Assembly: GCA_040772905.1 (NCBI GenBank)
Contig: JAXGXJ010000005.1
Location: forward strand, 1 to 64,000
DNA: 64,000 nucleotides
From: JAXGXJ01 sp040772905
GTDB taxonomy: Bacteria; Actinomycetota; Thermoleophilia; RBG-16-64-13
Direction of reading: 5' to 3'
Made by a program: the position numbers and the translations under genes. Below are positions 16,499 to 24,265 of this stretch, one piece after another. Each line of letters begins with the position of its first letter. Within the stretch, counting starts at the first letter, position 1. The notes beneath the pieces were generated by a model. It did not search any database and had not been told where the DNA came from. It saw only the letters and a program-made list of their open reading frames with translations.

Positions 16499-16873
16499 TC
16501 AATTGCTGCGGTGCGCACCGTCGTGGTGCCCACCGTGATGGTGCCCGCAGGTACTGTGGGACTGCTCGATGTCACCGCGCAAGAACGCCTCCACAGCCTC
16601 ACCGGCGCGACCCGTCACACCGCAATAGAGCTCGAAGCCCTGCATCTTCAAGGCCTGCTGCATGGGAGCCCCCATGCCCCCGGCCAGTATCACGTCCACA
16701 CCCTGCTGCTTGAGGAACCCCGCGATACCCGAGTGATCGTGCTGCATCCCATCGACCTCGAACACCGACGCCCGGACCACCTGTCCGTTGTCCGCCTCTG
16801 CGATGAGAAACGACTCCGTACACCCGAAATGGGCATTCACATCACCGGCCAGATACGGTACTGCGATCTTCAT
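16499..16873 (-). CDS. NifX/NafY-like dinitrogenase iron-molybdenum cofactor family protein
   Basis: A 124-residue protein of the NifB/NifX/NafY superfamily, small proteins that bind FeMo-co or simpler Fe-Mo-S clusters. The pattern MKIAVPYLAGDVNAHFGCTE and GVDVILAGGMGAPMQQAL is typical. The C-terminus is a histidine-rich tail (HHHGGHHDGAH), suggesting metal binding. The ATG follows GAAGGAGAGAGC and overlaps the DUF134 stop as ATGA. No nitrogenase genes are nearby, so a general metal-cluster or Fe-S handling role, as for such proteins in many anaerobes, is more likely than nitrogen fixation (inference). Confidence 0.88.
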   Translation of the reverse strand: MKIAVPYLAGDVNAHFGCTESFLIAEADNGQVVRASVFEVDGMQHDHSGIAGFLKQQGVDVILAGGMGAPMQQALKMQGFELYCGVTGRAGEAVEAFLRGDIEQSHSTCGHHHGGHHDGAHRSN

Positions 16874-17217
16874 GCTCTCTCCTTCGTCACAGTGTTCGCA
16901 GCGGGGTCCGGTCTCCGGCTCGAGCCCGTGTCCGCTACTTGTCCACCCTCGACGCAGACGGCTCTTCCGAGTATCAGCGCCTCGGTGACGGCGCGGTGGG
17001 CCCGTGCCGCCATGCGACTTACGGTCGAGGCCGACACTCCCAGCCGCCTGCCCGCTTCAGCTTGGCTGAAGCCCTCCATATGCAGGAGGCGCAGCGCCTC
17101 CACCTCGGCCAGAGGCAGCATCACCTTCTCCAGATCCCGCTCCGGCACCCCCAAGGGTCCGAACAGGCCCGGGCAAGGCACACGTTCTACGCAGCGACGT
17201 TTCGTGGGTCTCGCCAA
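16870..17217 (-). CDS. DUF134 family helix-turn-helix protein
   Basis: A 115-residue protein typical of DUF134, predicted DNA-binding proteins often next to NifX-like genes in anaerobes. The N-terminus is RPTKRRCVERVPCPG with two conserved Cys, and the HTH is EALRLLHMEGFSQAEAGRRL followed by GVSASTVSRMAARAH. The start is TTG at 17217 with AAGGTG 4 nt upstream; no ATG or GTG fits as well. The promoter TTGAAA-16-TATAAT lies just upstream. It is the best local candidate to bind the inverted repeat between itself and the divergent radical SAM gene (inference). Confidence 0.85.
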   Translation of the reverse strand: MARPTKRRCVERVPCPGLFGPLGVPERDLEKVMLPLAEVEALRLLHMEGFSQAEAGRRLGVSASTVSRMAARAHRAVTEALILGRAVCVEGGQVADTGSSRRPDPAANTVTKERA

Positions 17218-17253
17218 GGCGCACCTTCTGCGTGGTGTTTTGCAATATTGTGC

Positions 17254-17281
17254 ATTATACCGATACCCGCCAGGGTTTCAA
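17254..17281 (-). promoter_or_regulatory. Near-consensus sigma70 promoter of the DUF134 operon
   Basis: On the minus strand TTGAAA (17281-17276), 16 bp, then a perfect TATAAT (17259-17254). Predicted transcription starts near 17247, leaving about 30 nt before the TTG start codon. Confidence 0.8.
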
Positions 17282-17300
17282 GGCGAGGCGTGGACCGAAG

Positions 17301-17339
17301 CATAGATGGCAACTGCATCTATATAGGGTTAGTATGTAG
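17301..17339 (+). promoter_or_regulatory. Conserved 39-bp promoter element, copy 1 (inverted repeat ATAGATG-N7-CATCTAT)
   Basis: Contains the 21-bp inverted repeat at 17302-17322 followed by TAGGGTTAGTATGTAG. It matches copy 2 (18774-18812) at 29 of 39 positions, including both half-sites. The downstream part gives a -10-like TAGTAT at 17330-17335, so the repeat covers the -35 region of the radical SAM gene. A shared transcription factor is likely. Confidence 0.72.
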
Positions 17340-17367
17340 AAAGAGTCTGCTCGTTCCGTTGTCGTGA

Positions 17368-18336
17368 ATGGATGCTGCCATGGGCACACGCTCTCACACC
17401 TATGTGTACGGACCAGTCCCCTCCCGTCGACTGGGGCGGTCCCTGGGGATAGACCTGGTCCCACACAAGACCTGCAGCTATGACTGCATCTACTGCCAAC
17501 TCGGCCCTACCACAGTCAAGACACTCGAGCGGGATGCATACGGCGACGTGGATGACATGGTGCAGGAAGTCCAGCGCAGGCTGAACTCGTGTGCCTCGCC
17601 GCCGGACTACATCGGCATAGCCGGCTCAGGTGAGCCCACGCTCAACAGCCACGTCGGTCGGCTGATCGAGAAGGTGAAAACGATCACGTCGGTACCCGTA
17701 GCCGTCCTCACCAACGGGTCGCTCCTTTGGATGCCCGAGGTGCGAGACGACCTGATGCGGGCCGATGTGGTGCTGCCCTCGTTGGACGCTGGCGACGGCC
17801 CCTCGTTCGAGCGCGTGAACCGTCCCCATCCCGATCTCTCGTTCGCAGAGATGGTCGAAGGCATCGCGTCGTTCACGGGATCGTTCGCAGGTGAGGTGTG
17901 GCTTGAAGTGCTCCTCGTGGCCGATGTGACGGGAGTCCTCGAAGAAGCGGCCAAGATCGCGACCTTGGCCGAGTACATCGCCCCCACCCGGATCCAGCTG
18001 AACACGGTCTGCCGACCGCCCACCGAGCGATCCGCCCTTGCGGTGGCCGACGCCGACATGCGCGCCCTCAAGGCGCTCTTCCCCGGGGAGGTGGATATCA
18101 TCAGCCACGACCCCGGGATCTCCACCGCCGCCCTGCCGACTGAGGGACCTTCGGACGATGAGATCATGACACTCCTGCAGCGTCGGCCCTGCACCGCTTC
18201 AGACGTGGCGGATGGGCTGGGCATGCACATCAACGATGCGATCAAACGCTTGGACATGCTAGTCACGACTGCCCGTGTGACGACCACGGTGATGGACGAC
18301 CGCACGTTCTTCACCGTACCCGGCAACCCTGGATAG
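17368..18336 (+). CDS. Radical SAM protein, COG0731-like
   Basis: A 322-residue radical SAM enzyme with the cluster-binding motif C-S-Y-D-C-I-Y-C near residue 40 and GIAGSGEPTLNSH as the SAM-binding GGE-like motif. The N-terminus YVYGPVPSRRLGRSLGID is typical of the COG0731-type group found in anaerobes. The C-terminal 80 residues look like a winged helix (MTLLQRRPCTASDVADGLG, INDAIKRLDMLVTTARV). It is the first gene of a plus-strand unit with NifU-like, DUF5320, PadR and MBL proteins. ATG 17368 has only a weak ribosome site; ATG 17380 is an alternative. The substrate is unknown. Confidence 0.85.
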   Translation: MDAAMGTRSHTYVYGPVPSRRLGRSLGIDLVPHKTCSYDCIYCQLGPTTVKTLERDAYGDVDDMVQEVQRRLNSCASPPDYIGIAGSGEPTLNSHVGRLIEKVKTITSVPVAVLTNGSLLWMPEVRDDLMRADVVLPSLDAGDGPSFERVNRPHPDLSFAEMVEGIASFTGSFAGEVWLEVLLVADVTGVLEEAAKIATLAEYIAPTRIQLNTVCRPPTERSALAVADADMRALKALFPGEVDIISHDPGISTAALPTEGPSDDEIMTLLQRRPCTASDVADGLGMHINDAIKRLDMLVTTARVTTTVMDDRTFFTVPGNPG

Positions 18337-18352
18337 GAGGTACCACGAGACT

Positions 18353-18778
18353 ATGGAACAGCCTCATACGCAGAGCCTTTCGCCCGAGGCCTACCGACAC
18401 GCCACCACACCCTGCCACTACGGCACGCCCGGGCGCTTCGACGGTCACGCGGTCATCACGGGCCCCTGCGGCGACACCATGGAGTTCTGGTTGCTGGTGG
18501 AGAACAGCAAGATCGCTGAGGCCCGGTTCGTGACCGATGGATGCGGTTCGTCGCTGGCCTGCGGCAGCATCACCACCTGTCTGGCCACCGGCCGGAGTCT
18601 TGCCGAGGCCATGGCCATCGGGCAAGAGGACGTCCTGAAGGCGCTTGACGGCCTGCCGGACGAATGGGCGCACTGCGCACTCCTGGCGTCCAACACACTG
18701 CGAGCGGCCTGTCAGGACTACTTCGAAAGACATCCACACGATCAGGATGAGGGAGCTCGCGCACGGCGAGCGACATAG
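18353..18778 (+). CDS. NifU/IscU-like iron-sulfur cluster scaffold
   Basis: A 141-residue protein of the NifU_N/IscU fold, on which Fe-S clusters are assembled before transfer. The three cluster-ligand cysteines are in place: ITGPCGDTMEF, TDGCGSSLACGS and WAHCALLASNTLRAA. An AGGAGG precedes the ATG, with a long spacing of about 12 nt. It follows the radical SAM gene by 16 nt, consistent with a role in maturing it or another cofactor protein. No cysteine desulfurase is nearby. Confidence 0.87.
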   Translation: MEQPHTQSLSPEAYRHATTPCHYGTPGRFDGHAVITGPCGDTMEFWLLVENSKIAEARFVTDGCGSSLACGSITTCLATGRSLAEAMAIGQEDVLKALDGLPDEWAHCALLASNTLRAACQDYFERHPHDQDEGARARRAT

Positions 18779-18812
18779 ATGGTATTTGCATCTAGCTTAG
18801 GTTATACTGTAG
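18774..18812 (+). promoter_or_regulatory. Conserved 39-bp promoter element, copy 2 (inverted repeat ATAGATG-N7-CATCTAG)
   Basis: Second copy of the element at 17301, starting within the last codons of the NifU-like gene. The -10-like TATACT is at 18803-18808 with TGGTAT (18780-18785) 17 bp upstream, so the inverted repeat again overlaps the -35. It would give the DUF5320-padR-MBL genes their own coregulated promoter. Confidence 0.72.
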
Positions 18813-18851
18813 TTGCTCACAACGCCTTATGGCTGAAAGGAGGACTCACAG

Positions 18852-19214
18852 ATGCCAGGCGGAGATAGGACAGGACCCCAGGGCATGGGCCCGATGACCG
18901 GGAGAGGAGCGGGATACTGCTCCGGCGTCGCCGCCCCAGGGTACACCAGCGCAGGTTACGGCCGAGGCTTCGGGCTCGGTCGCGCGAACTGGGGCGGTGG
19001 AGGCCGCGGGTGGCGCAACAGGTACTACGCCACAGGCGTGCCGGGATGGGCTCGTTATGGAGCGTATCCTCCCCCCTACGCGGTCCCAGGCCCTTACGCA
19101 GAACCCGACCCCGATCTGCAGAAGCAGGCGCTCAAGAATCAGGCCGACGCTCTTCAGGCAGAGCTCGACCTGGTGAAGAAACGGCTCTTCGACTTGGAGA
19201 CCGCCGCGGAGTGA
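18852..19214 (+). CDS. DUF5320 domain protein
   Basis: A 120-residue protein beginning MPGGDRTGPQGMGPMTGRGA, the signature of DUF5320 proteins that cluster with NifX-like, MBL and DUF134 genes in anaerobes. A Gly/Tyr/Arg-rich middle is followed by a C-terminal coiled coil (residues about 92-118, heptad-like LQKQALKNQADALQAELDL). Only one Cys is present. A strong AAAGGAGGA lies 7-8 nt before the ATG. Function unknown; probably a small structural or cofactor-associated protein of the same metal-cluster system. Confidence 0.82.
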   Translation: MPGGDRTGPQGMGPMTGRGAGYCSGVAAPGYTSAGYGRGFGLGRANWGGGGRGWRNRYYATGVPGWARYGAYPPPYAVPGPYAEPDPDLQKQALKNQADALQAELDLVKKRLFDLETAAE

Positions 19215-19218
19215 GGCT

Positions 19219-19689
19219 GTGATCGATACCGCGCCTGACATGCCGGCGGGTCGCCGCAGAAGGCGCCGCGGGCAAGGCGGCGGTGGCCGTCCCGGTGCCG
19301 CCGGGGGCGCGTGGAGCGCGCCCGGCGGCACCGGTGTTCTCGCCCCCAGCGGCATCAGCGAAGGCAAGCGGTCGCTCATAGAGACGGGTCTACTCATCGC
19401 CCTCATCGAGGAGAGCAGGCACGGCTACACCCTGGTCGCCCGGGTGCAGGAACTGGTGGGCGGGCAGGTGTCGGTCGATCCCGGCAGCGTCTATCGCATA
19501 TTGCGCGTGCTCGAAGAGGCTGGGATGATCAGTTCGTCTTGGGAGGCGGGAGTAGCCGGGCCGCAGCGACGCATCTACACCATCGAGCCCGAAGGCCGGC
19601 GACAGCTCCGCTCCTGGGCTACGGTCTTAGCCCAACGGGGCGAGGCACTGCTGGCGCTGGCCGAAGCTGCCGAGGGGCGACTCGCCTGA
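19219..19689 (+). CDS. PadR family transcriptional regulator
   Basis: A 156-residue PadR-type winged-helix repressor: KRSLIETGLLIALIEESRHGYTL, VDPGSVYRILRVLEEAGMISSSW and AGPQRRIYTIEPEGRRQL are family hallmarks. A basic, Gly-rich N-terminal extension of about 48 residues precedes the HTH and is probably disordered. Start is GTG 19219, four bases after the DUF5320 stop, so the two are translationally coupled. It could be an autoregulator of the unit through the 39-bp elements. Confidence 0.87.
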   Translation: MIDTAPDMPAGRRRRRRGQGGGGRPGAAGGAWSAPGGTGVLAPSGISEGKRSLIETGLLIALIEESRHGYTLVARVQELVGGQVSVDPGSVYRILRVLEEAGMISSSWEAGVAGPQRRIYTIEPEGRRQLRSWATVLAQRGEALLALAEAAEGRLA

Positions 19690-19729
19690 ACCGGGTACTG
19701 AACACGTGCCAGCGCGGAGGAGGGCGTCC

Positions 19730-20560
19730 ATGAGCGTGTCGATCACCGTGGTGGTGGAGAACACCGCGGAACGCGAAGGCCTCGCGACCGAACACGGCCT
19801 CTCCATATATATAGAGAGCGAAGATGCCCGCATCCTCTTCGATACCGGCCAAGGTCCGGCTCTCGAGGGCAACGCTCGGACGCTGGGTATCGATCTGTCC
19901 CGCATCGACCTGCTGGCCCTCAGTCACGGCCACTACGACCATACGGGCGGGATCCCCACCCTCGTCCAGATGGCCCCGGACGCGCGGGTCTACTACCATC
20001 CGGATGTGACCATCCCGCGGTACGCCATCCGCGATGGCCGGGCGAGATCCATCGGCATGCCGGCCGCGGCCGTGGATGCGATGGCCAAAGTCCCCGGGCC
20101 ACAGCTTCACTCTGTGCAAGGGCCGACCATGCTCACCGCTTCCATCGGCATGACCGGCCCCGTCCCCCGCGTCACCAGCTACGAGGACACGGGCGGTCCC
20201 TTCTTCCTTGACAGCGAAGGGACTCGCCCCGATCCCATCGACGACGACATGGCGCTTTGGATCGCGACCGACGAAGGTTTGGTGGTCTGCCTTGGCTGTG
20301 CCCACAGCGGGGTGGTGAACACCTTGGAGCACATCATCCGGGTGACCCGCGACACGCGCCTACGCGCCGTCATCGGCGGGCTGCATCTCATGGGCGCCGG
20401 CCACGAGCGGATGGACGCGACCACAACTGCTCTGCGCCGGCTCGCTCCCCGACGGCTGCTACCCTGCCATTGCACTGGAGAGTCTGCCGCGAAGACGCTC
20501 CGCCACGCGCTGGGAGACTCCGTATCCCCTGTTGCCGCCGGGGCGACCTACCGCTTCTGA
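19730..20560 (+). CDS. Metallo-beta-lactamase fold hydrolase (COG1237-like)
   Basis: A 276-residue MBL-fold protein with the metal motif S-H-G-H-Y-D-H-T-G-G, a further ligand His in GCAHSGVVNTL, and PCHCTG near the C-terminus. This pattern is that of the COG1237 group annotated as dihydropterin-methyl-aminobenzene-phosphate synthase-like enzymes, commonly encoded beside NifX-like and DUF5320 genes in anaerobes. ATG 19730 is chosen because GGAGGAGGG is 5-8 nt upstream; the frame is open to 19706. Substrate unknown. Confidence 0.85.
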   Translation: MSVSITVVVENTAEREGLATEHGLSIYIESEDARILFDTGQGPALEGNARTLGIDLSRIDLLALSHGHYDHTGGIPTLVQMAPDARVYYHPDVTIPRYAIRDGRARSIGMPAAAVDAMAKVPGPQLHSVQGPTMLTASIGMTGPVPRVTSYEDTGGPFFLDSEGTRPDPIDDDMALWIATDEGLVVCLGCAHSGVVNTLEHIIRVTRDTRLRAVIGGLHLMGAGHERMDATTTALRRLAPRRLLPCHCTGESAAKTLRHALGDSVSPVAAGATYRF

Positions 20561-20594
20561 GACACAGCCGGGCACGCCCCTCCGCCGTCACTCG

Positions 20595-20624
20595 TTGACG
20601 CCCGCGCCGCAGGGCGGGTACACT
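20595..20624 (+). promoter_or_regulatory. Promoter of the tetR-hcp-flavodiiron cluster
   Basis: TTGACG (20595-20600), 18-bp spacer, TACACT (20619-20624). The predicted start site falls at about 20631, inside the neighbouring inverted repeat. Confidence 0.65.
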
Positions 20625-20628
20625 GCAC

Positions 20629-20648
20629 GTTAGCTAGCGTTATCTAAC
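20629..20648. promoter_or_regulatory. Probable TetR operator, imperfect 20-bp palindrome
   Basis: The 20-bp site has GTTAG at one end and CTAAC at the other, with 16 of 20 positions symmetric. It spans the transcription start of the tetR promoter and ends 14 nt before the tetR start codon, the usual place for TetR autorepression. Confidence 0.62.
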
Positions 20649-20661
20649 ACTGCGGGGTCAA

Positions 20662-21288
20662 GTGGCCGCTCGTACCGCTCGACAGACCCAGATCATCGAG
20701 GAGTCGCTCGCCCTCATCGCCGAGCACGGCATGGACGGGCTCACCTATCGCAACCTCTCTGCGCGCTTCGGCATGAGCATGCCCGCCTTCTATCGCCACT
20801 TCCCCAGCAAGGCCGACGTGCTGATGGGGATCATGGAGTACTTGGATGAGGTGGGCTCGGACGTCTTCCAGAGTGCCAGAGAGCACGGCACCGACCCACT
20901 GGATACCCTCAGGCTGGTTCTGATGGGATATGCACGACACTTCTCCAAGAACGGCGCACTCGCCGCCGCCCTCTTTCCGGACACCATCGGAGAGGGCACA
21001 TGCGAACTGCACGATTGCGTGCTGCGGCACATGAGCGCGAACCGCACCCGCATCGCTGAACTCTTCTCCGAGTGCATGGCTGCAGGTCTGGTGAGGACCG
21101 ATGTGCCCGCCGAGCGCTGGGCCTTCGTAGTCATGGGTTCTCTGCGACTCGAGGTGACCCAGTGGCGTCTGGACGCAAGGAGGACCGACCTGATTGCACG
21201 CGTGGCGTCATTGTGGGAGGACTTAGAGAAGATCATCAGGCCGCCGAGCGGCTTCGCGGGCCTAGAAAAGCCCGTTGTTGGGGAATAG
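20662..21288 (+). CDS. TetR family transcriptional regulator
   Basis: A 208-residue regulator. The N-terminal HTH reads IIEESLALIAEHGMDGLTYR and MSMPAFYRHFPSKADVL, typical TetR; the C-terminal ligand domain is not assignable. Start is GTG 20662 with weak ribosome-binding sequence. It sits directly upstream of hcp (31 nt) in the same orientation, so the most economical reading is a repressor of itself and of the downstream nitrosative/oxygen-defence genes. The inducer is unknown. Confidence 0.87.
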   Translation: MAARTARQTQIIEESLALIAEHGMDGLTYRNLSARFGMSMPAFYRHFPSKADVLMGIMEYLDEVGSDVFQSAREHGTDPLDTLRLVLMGYARHFSKNGALAAALFPDTIGEGTCELHDCVLRHMSANRTRIAELFSECMAAGLVRTDVPAERWAFVVMGSLRLEVTQWRLDARRTDLIARVASLWEDLEKIIRPPSGFAGLEKPVVGE

Positions 21289-21319
21289 AGCCGGGGAAAG
21301 ACCACAAGAAAGGATGGCC

Positions 21320-22981
21320 ATGTTCTGTTTTCAGTGCCAGGAGACCGCCAAGAACACGGGCTGCACCGTCCGCGGTGTGTGCGGCAAGCCCGAAGAGACC
21401 GCTGGTCTGCAGGACCTGCTCATCTTCGTGCTGAAAGGCATGGCGGTATACCAGGAGAAGCTCAACGAGCTGGGCGCTCCTGAGCGTGCCAATGACGACT
21501 TCATCAGCCAGTCCTTGTTCGCCACCATCACCAACGGCAATTGGGATGACGCGCGCTTCACCGCCATGATCGAGGAAGGGTTGCAGCGCAGGGCTGCGCT
21601 CCGTGACAAGTTCCTCGCGGCCTACAAGGATGAGAACGGTGCCGACTTCGCCGGGGAGCTTCCCGACGCCTCCACGTGGACGGGCGCTGCGTCTGAGTTC
21701 GCCGCCAAGGCCAAGGAAGTGGGCATACTCGCCACGGAGAACGAAGATGTCCGCTCGCTGCGTGAACTGCTGGTCATCGGCGTCAAGGGCATCGCCGCCT
21801 ACAACGATCATGCCGCCGTCCTGGGCTTCCGCAACCCCGACGTGGACGACTTCATCGTGGAGGCCCTCGCCTCCACCACCAAGGACCTCTCCGTCGACGA
21901 GATGGTGGGTCTGGTGCTGAAGGCCGGAGAGAAAGCCGTGGCCGTCATGGCACTGCTGGACGAAGCCAACACCTCCACCTACGGCCATCCCGAGCTCACC
22001 CAGGTGAACCTGGGCGTGCGGAGCAACCCGGGCATCCTCATCAGCGGGCACGACCTCAAGGACATGGAAGAACTGCTCAAGCAGACCCAGGGCACCGGTG
22101 TGGACGTGTACACCCACGGCGAGATGCTGCCGGCCAACTACTACCCCGCCTTCAAGAAGTACGACCACTTCGTGGGCAACTACGGTGGCTCGTGGTGGCA
22201 CCAGAACGAGGAGTTCGAAGCCTTTAACGGCCCCATACTCCTCACCACCAACTGCCTGGTGCCGCTCAAAAAGGACAACACCTACCTGAGCCGCCTCTAC
22301 ACCACCGGTGTGGTGGGCTACGAAGGAGCCACCCACATCGCCGACCGGGCCGACGGCGGGACCAAGGACTTCTCCGCCCTCATCGCCCAGGCCAAGAGTT
22401 GCCCGCCGCCCACCGAACTAGAGACCGGCACCATCGTGGGCGGGTTCGCACACGACCAGGTGCTTGCCTTGGCCGACAAGGTGGTCGACGCGGTGAAATC
22501 GGGAGCCGTCAAGCGCTTCGTGGTCATGGCAGGCTGTGACGGCCGCCAGAAAGCGCGCAGCTACTTCACCGAGGTCGCAGAGCAACTCCCGGCCGACACC
22601 ATCATCCTCACCGCAGGTTGCGCCAAATACCGGTACAACAAGCTGCCGTTGGGCGACATCGGCGGCATCCCCCGGGTGCTCGACGCCGGTCAGTGCAACG
22701 ACTCGTACTCGCTGGCAGTGACGGCTCTGAAGCTCCAAGAGGTCTTCGGGCTGGACGACATCAACGACCTGCCCATCTCCTACGACATCGCCTGGTACGA
22801 GCAGAAGGCGGTCGCGGTCCTCTTGGCGCTGTTGCATCTGGGCGTCAAGGGCATCCGCTTGGGCCCCACGCTGCCCGGGTTCCTTTCGGCCAACGTGGCC
22901 AAGGTGCTGGTGGAGACCTTCGACCTAAAACTCATCGGAACCGTGGAGGACGACATCGCCGCCATGATGGCGGGCAAATAA
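21320..22981 (+). CDS. hcp: Hydroxylamine reductase / hybrid-cluster protein
   Basis: A 553-residue hybrid-cluster protein. The N-terminal cysteines follow C-x2-C-x8-C-x5-C (FCFQCQETAKNTGCTVRGVC), and the hybrid-cluster ligands appear in TTNCLVPL, VMAGCDGRQKARSY and LTAGCAKYRYNKL. Hcp reduces hydroxylamine in vitro and acts as an NO reductase or S-nitrosylase partner in vivo (family knowledge). ATG 21320 gives the family start MFCFQC with AAAGGA 5-6 nt upstream; ATG 21314 is possible. No Hcr reductase gene is adjacent; the flavodiiron protein follows instead. Confidence 0.95.
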   Translation: MFCFQCQETAKNTGCTVRGVCGKPEETAGLQDLLIFVLKGMAVYQEKLNELGAPERANDDFISQSLFATITNGNWDDARFTAMIEEGLQRRAALRDKFLAAYKDENGADFAGELPDASTWTGAASEFAAKAKEVGILATENEDVRSLRELLVIGVKGIAAYNDHAAVLGFRNPDVDDFIVEALASTTKDLSVDEMVGLVLKAGEKAVAVMALLDEANTSTYGHPELTQVNLGVRSNPGILISGHDLKDMEELLKQTQGTGVDVYTHGEMLPANYYPAFKKYDHFVGNYGGSWWHQNEEFEAFNGPILLTTNCLVPLKKDNTYLSRLYTTGVVGYEGATHIADRADGGTKDFSALIAQAKSCPPPTELETGTIVGGFAHDQVLALADKVVDAVKSGAVKRFVVMAGCDGRQKARSYFTEVAEQLPADTIILTAGCAKYRYNKLPLGDIGGIPRVLDAGQCNDSYSLAVTALKLQEVFGLDDINDLPISYDIAWYEQKAVAVLLALLHLGVKGIRLGPTLPGFLSANVAKVLVETFDLKLIGTVEDDIAAMMAGK

Positions 22982-23037
22982 CATAGAGCGACACTCGCGC
23001 GAAGGCGTCGAGGTCGCAGACCGTCGGAGGCAACGGG

Positions 23038-24216
23038 ATGAACAAGAGAAAGATCCGCGAAGGCGTCCACTGGCTGGGAGCAGTGCATTGGGAGCGGCGG
23101 CTCTTCGACTCGCTCATCCCGTTGCCCGACGGCACTTCGTACAACGCCTATCTGGTGCAGGGCACGGAGAAGGTGGCCCTGCTCGACACGGTGGACCCCG
23201 AACTGGCCGAGCAACTGCTGGGTCAGTTGGCGGACGTGCCCACCATCGACTACGTCATCTCGCATCATTCCGAACAGGACCATTCGGGCAGCATCGGTCT
23301 GGTGCTGCAGAAGTATCCCCAGGCCAAGGTCATAGCCACGCCCCGCGGCAAGGACATGCTCATCGATCACCTTGGACTCCCCGAAGACGTGTTCGTCACC
23401 GTGGCCGACGGCGAGCAGCTACCCCTAGGCGGCAAGACCCTCACCTTCCTCCACACCCCATGGGTGCACTGGCCCGAGACCATGGTCAGCTATCTGGAGG
23501 AGGAGCGCATACTCTTCAGTTGCGACTTCTTCGGCTCGCACATCGCCACCTCCGATCTGTTCGTCATCGACGAGGGGCGGGTCCACGAGGCGGCCAAGCG
23601 CTATTTCGCCGAGATCATGGCGCCGTTCCGCTCGCAGATACAGAAGAACCTGGACAAGCTGGCCCCGTACGACATCCAGATGATCGCGCCAAGCCATGGG
23701 CAGCTCTACGACCGGCCCGAGTTCATCCTGGAGCTCTACAAAGAATGGGTAGCGGCGGCGCCCAAGAACCTGGTGCTCCTTCCCTACGTCTCGATGCACG
23801 GCAGCACGAAGAAGATGGTCGATCACCTGGCCGGCTCACTGGTGGAGAGGGGCGTGCGGGTGGAGCTCTTCGATCTGGCCGTCACCGATATCGGCAAGCT
23901 GGCCATGGTGCTGCTCGACGCAGGCACCGTGGTGGTGGGCACGTGCACGGTCCTGTTGGGACCCCACCCCATGGCCGCGTACGCCGCCTTCCTCGCCAAC
24001 GCGCTCAAGCCCAAGGCTCAGTTCCTCTCCATCGTCGGCTCGTACGGATGGGGGACCAAGGTGGTGGAGACGCTGGCCGGGATGATCCCCAACCTCAAGG
24101 TGGAGGTGCTCGATCCAGTGATCTGCAAGGGAGCGCCGGGAGAGGCCGACTTCAAAGCCCTGGACGATCTCGCTGCCACCATCGCCCGGAAGCACGCCGA
24201 GGCCGGGCTGAGCTGA
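23038..24216 (+). CDS. FprA-type flavodiiron protein (A-type flavoprotein)
   Basis: A 392-residue two-domain enzyme: an MBL-like diiron domain (residues 1-250, with H-H-S-E-Q-D-H-S-G, WVHWPETM, CDFFGSHIA and SHGQLYDRP) and a C-terminal flavodoxin domain (residues about 255-390, VSMHGSTKKM and GSYGWGTKVVE). These enzymes reduce O2 to water or NO to N2O in anaerobes. Class A, with no fused rubredoxin. It lies 56 nt after hcp, forming an apparent nitrosative/oxidative defence pair under the upstream TetR. The electron donor is not encoded nearby. Confidence 0.94.
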   Translation: MNKRKIREGVHWLGAVHWERRLFDSLIPLPDGTSYNAYLVQGTEKVALLDTVDPELAEQLLGQLADVPTIDYVISHHSEQDHSGSIGLVLQKYPQAKVIATPRGKDMLIDHLGLPEDVFVTVADGEQLPLGGKTLTFLHTPWVHWPETMVSYLEEERILFSCDFFGSHIATSDLFVIDEGRVHEAAKRYFAEIMAPFRSQIQKNLDKLAPYDIQMIAPSHGQLYDRPEFILELYKEWVAAAPKNLVLLPYVSMHGSTKKMVDHLAGSLVERGVRVELFDLAVTDIGKLAMVLLDAGTVVVGTCTVLLGPHPMAAYAAFLANALKPKAQFLSIVGSYGWGTKVVETLAGMIPNLKVEVLDPVICKGAPGEADFKALDDLAATIARKHAEAGLS

Positions 24217-24265
24217 GAGTCGCCCGGCACAGCGGACGCGAGAGAGGGGATCGAGGTGCAGACAC

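Noticed and set aside
16522..16552. Tandem GGTG/CACC repeats near the NifX-like C-terminus
   Set aside because: They are simply the codons of its His/Gly-rich tail.
16067..20560. Nitrogen-fixation cluster
   Set aside because: NifX- and NifU-like proteins are present but no nifHDKENB; such homologues are common in non-fixing anaerobes.
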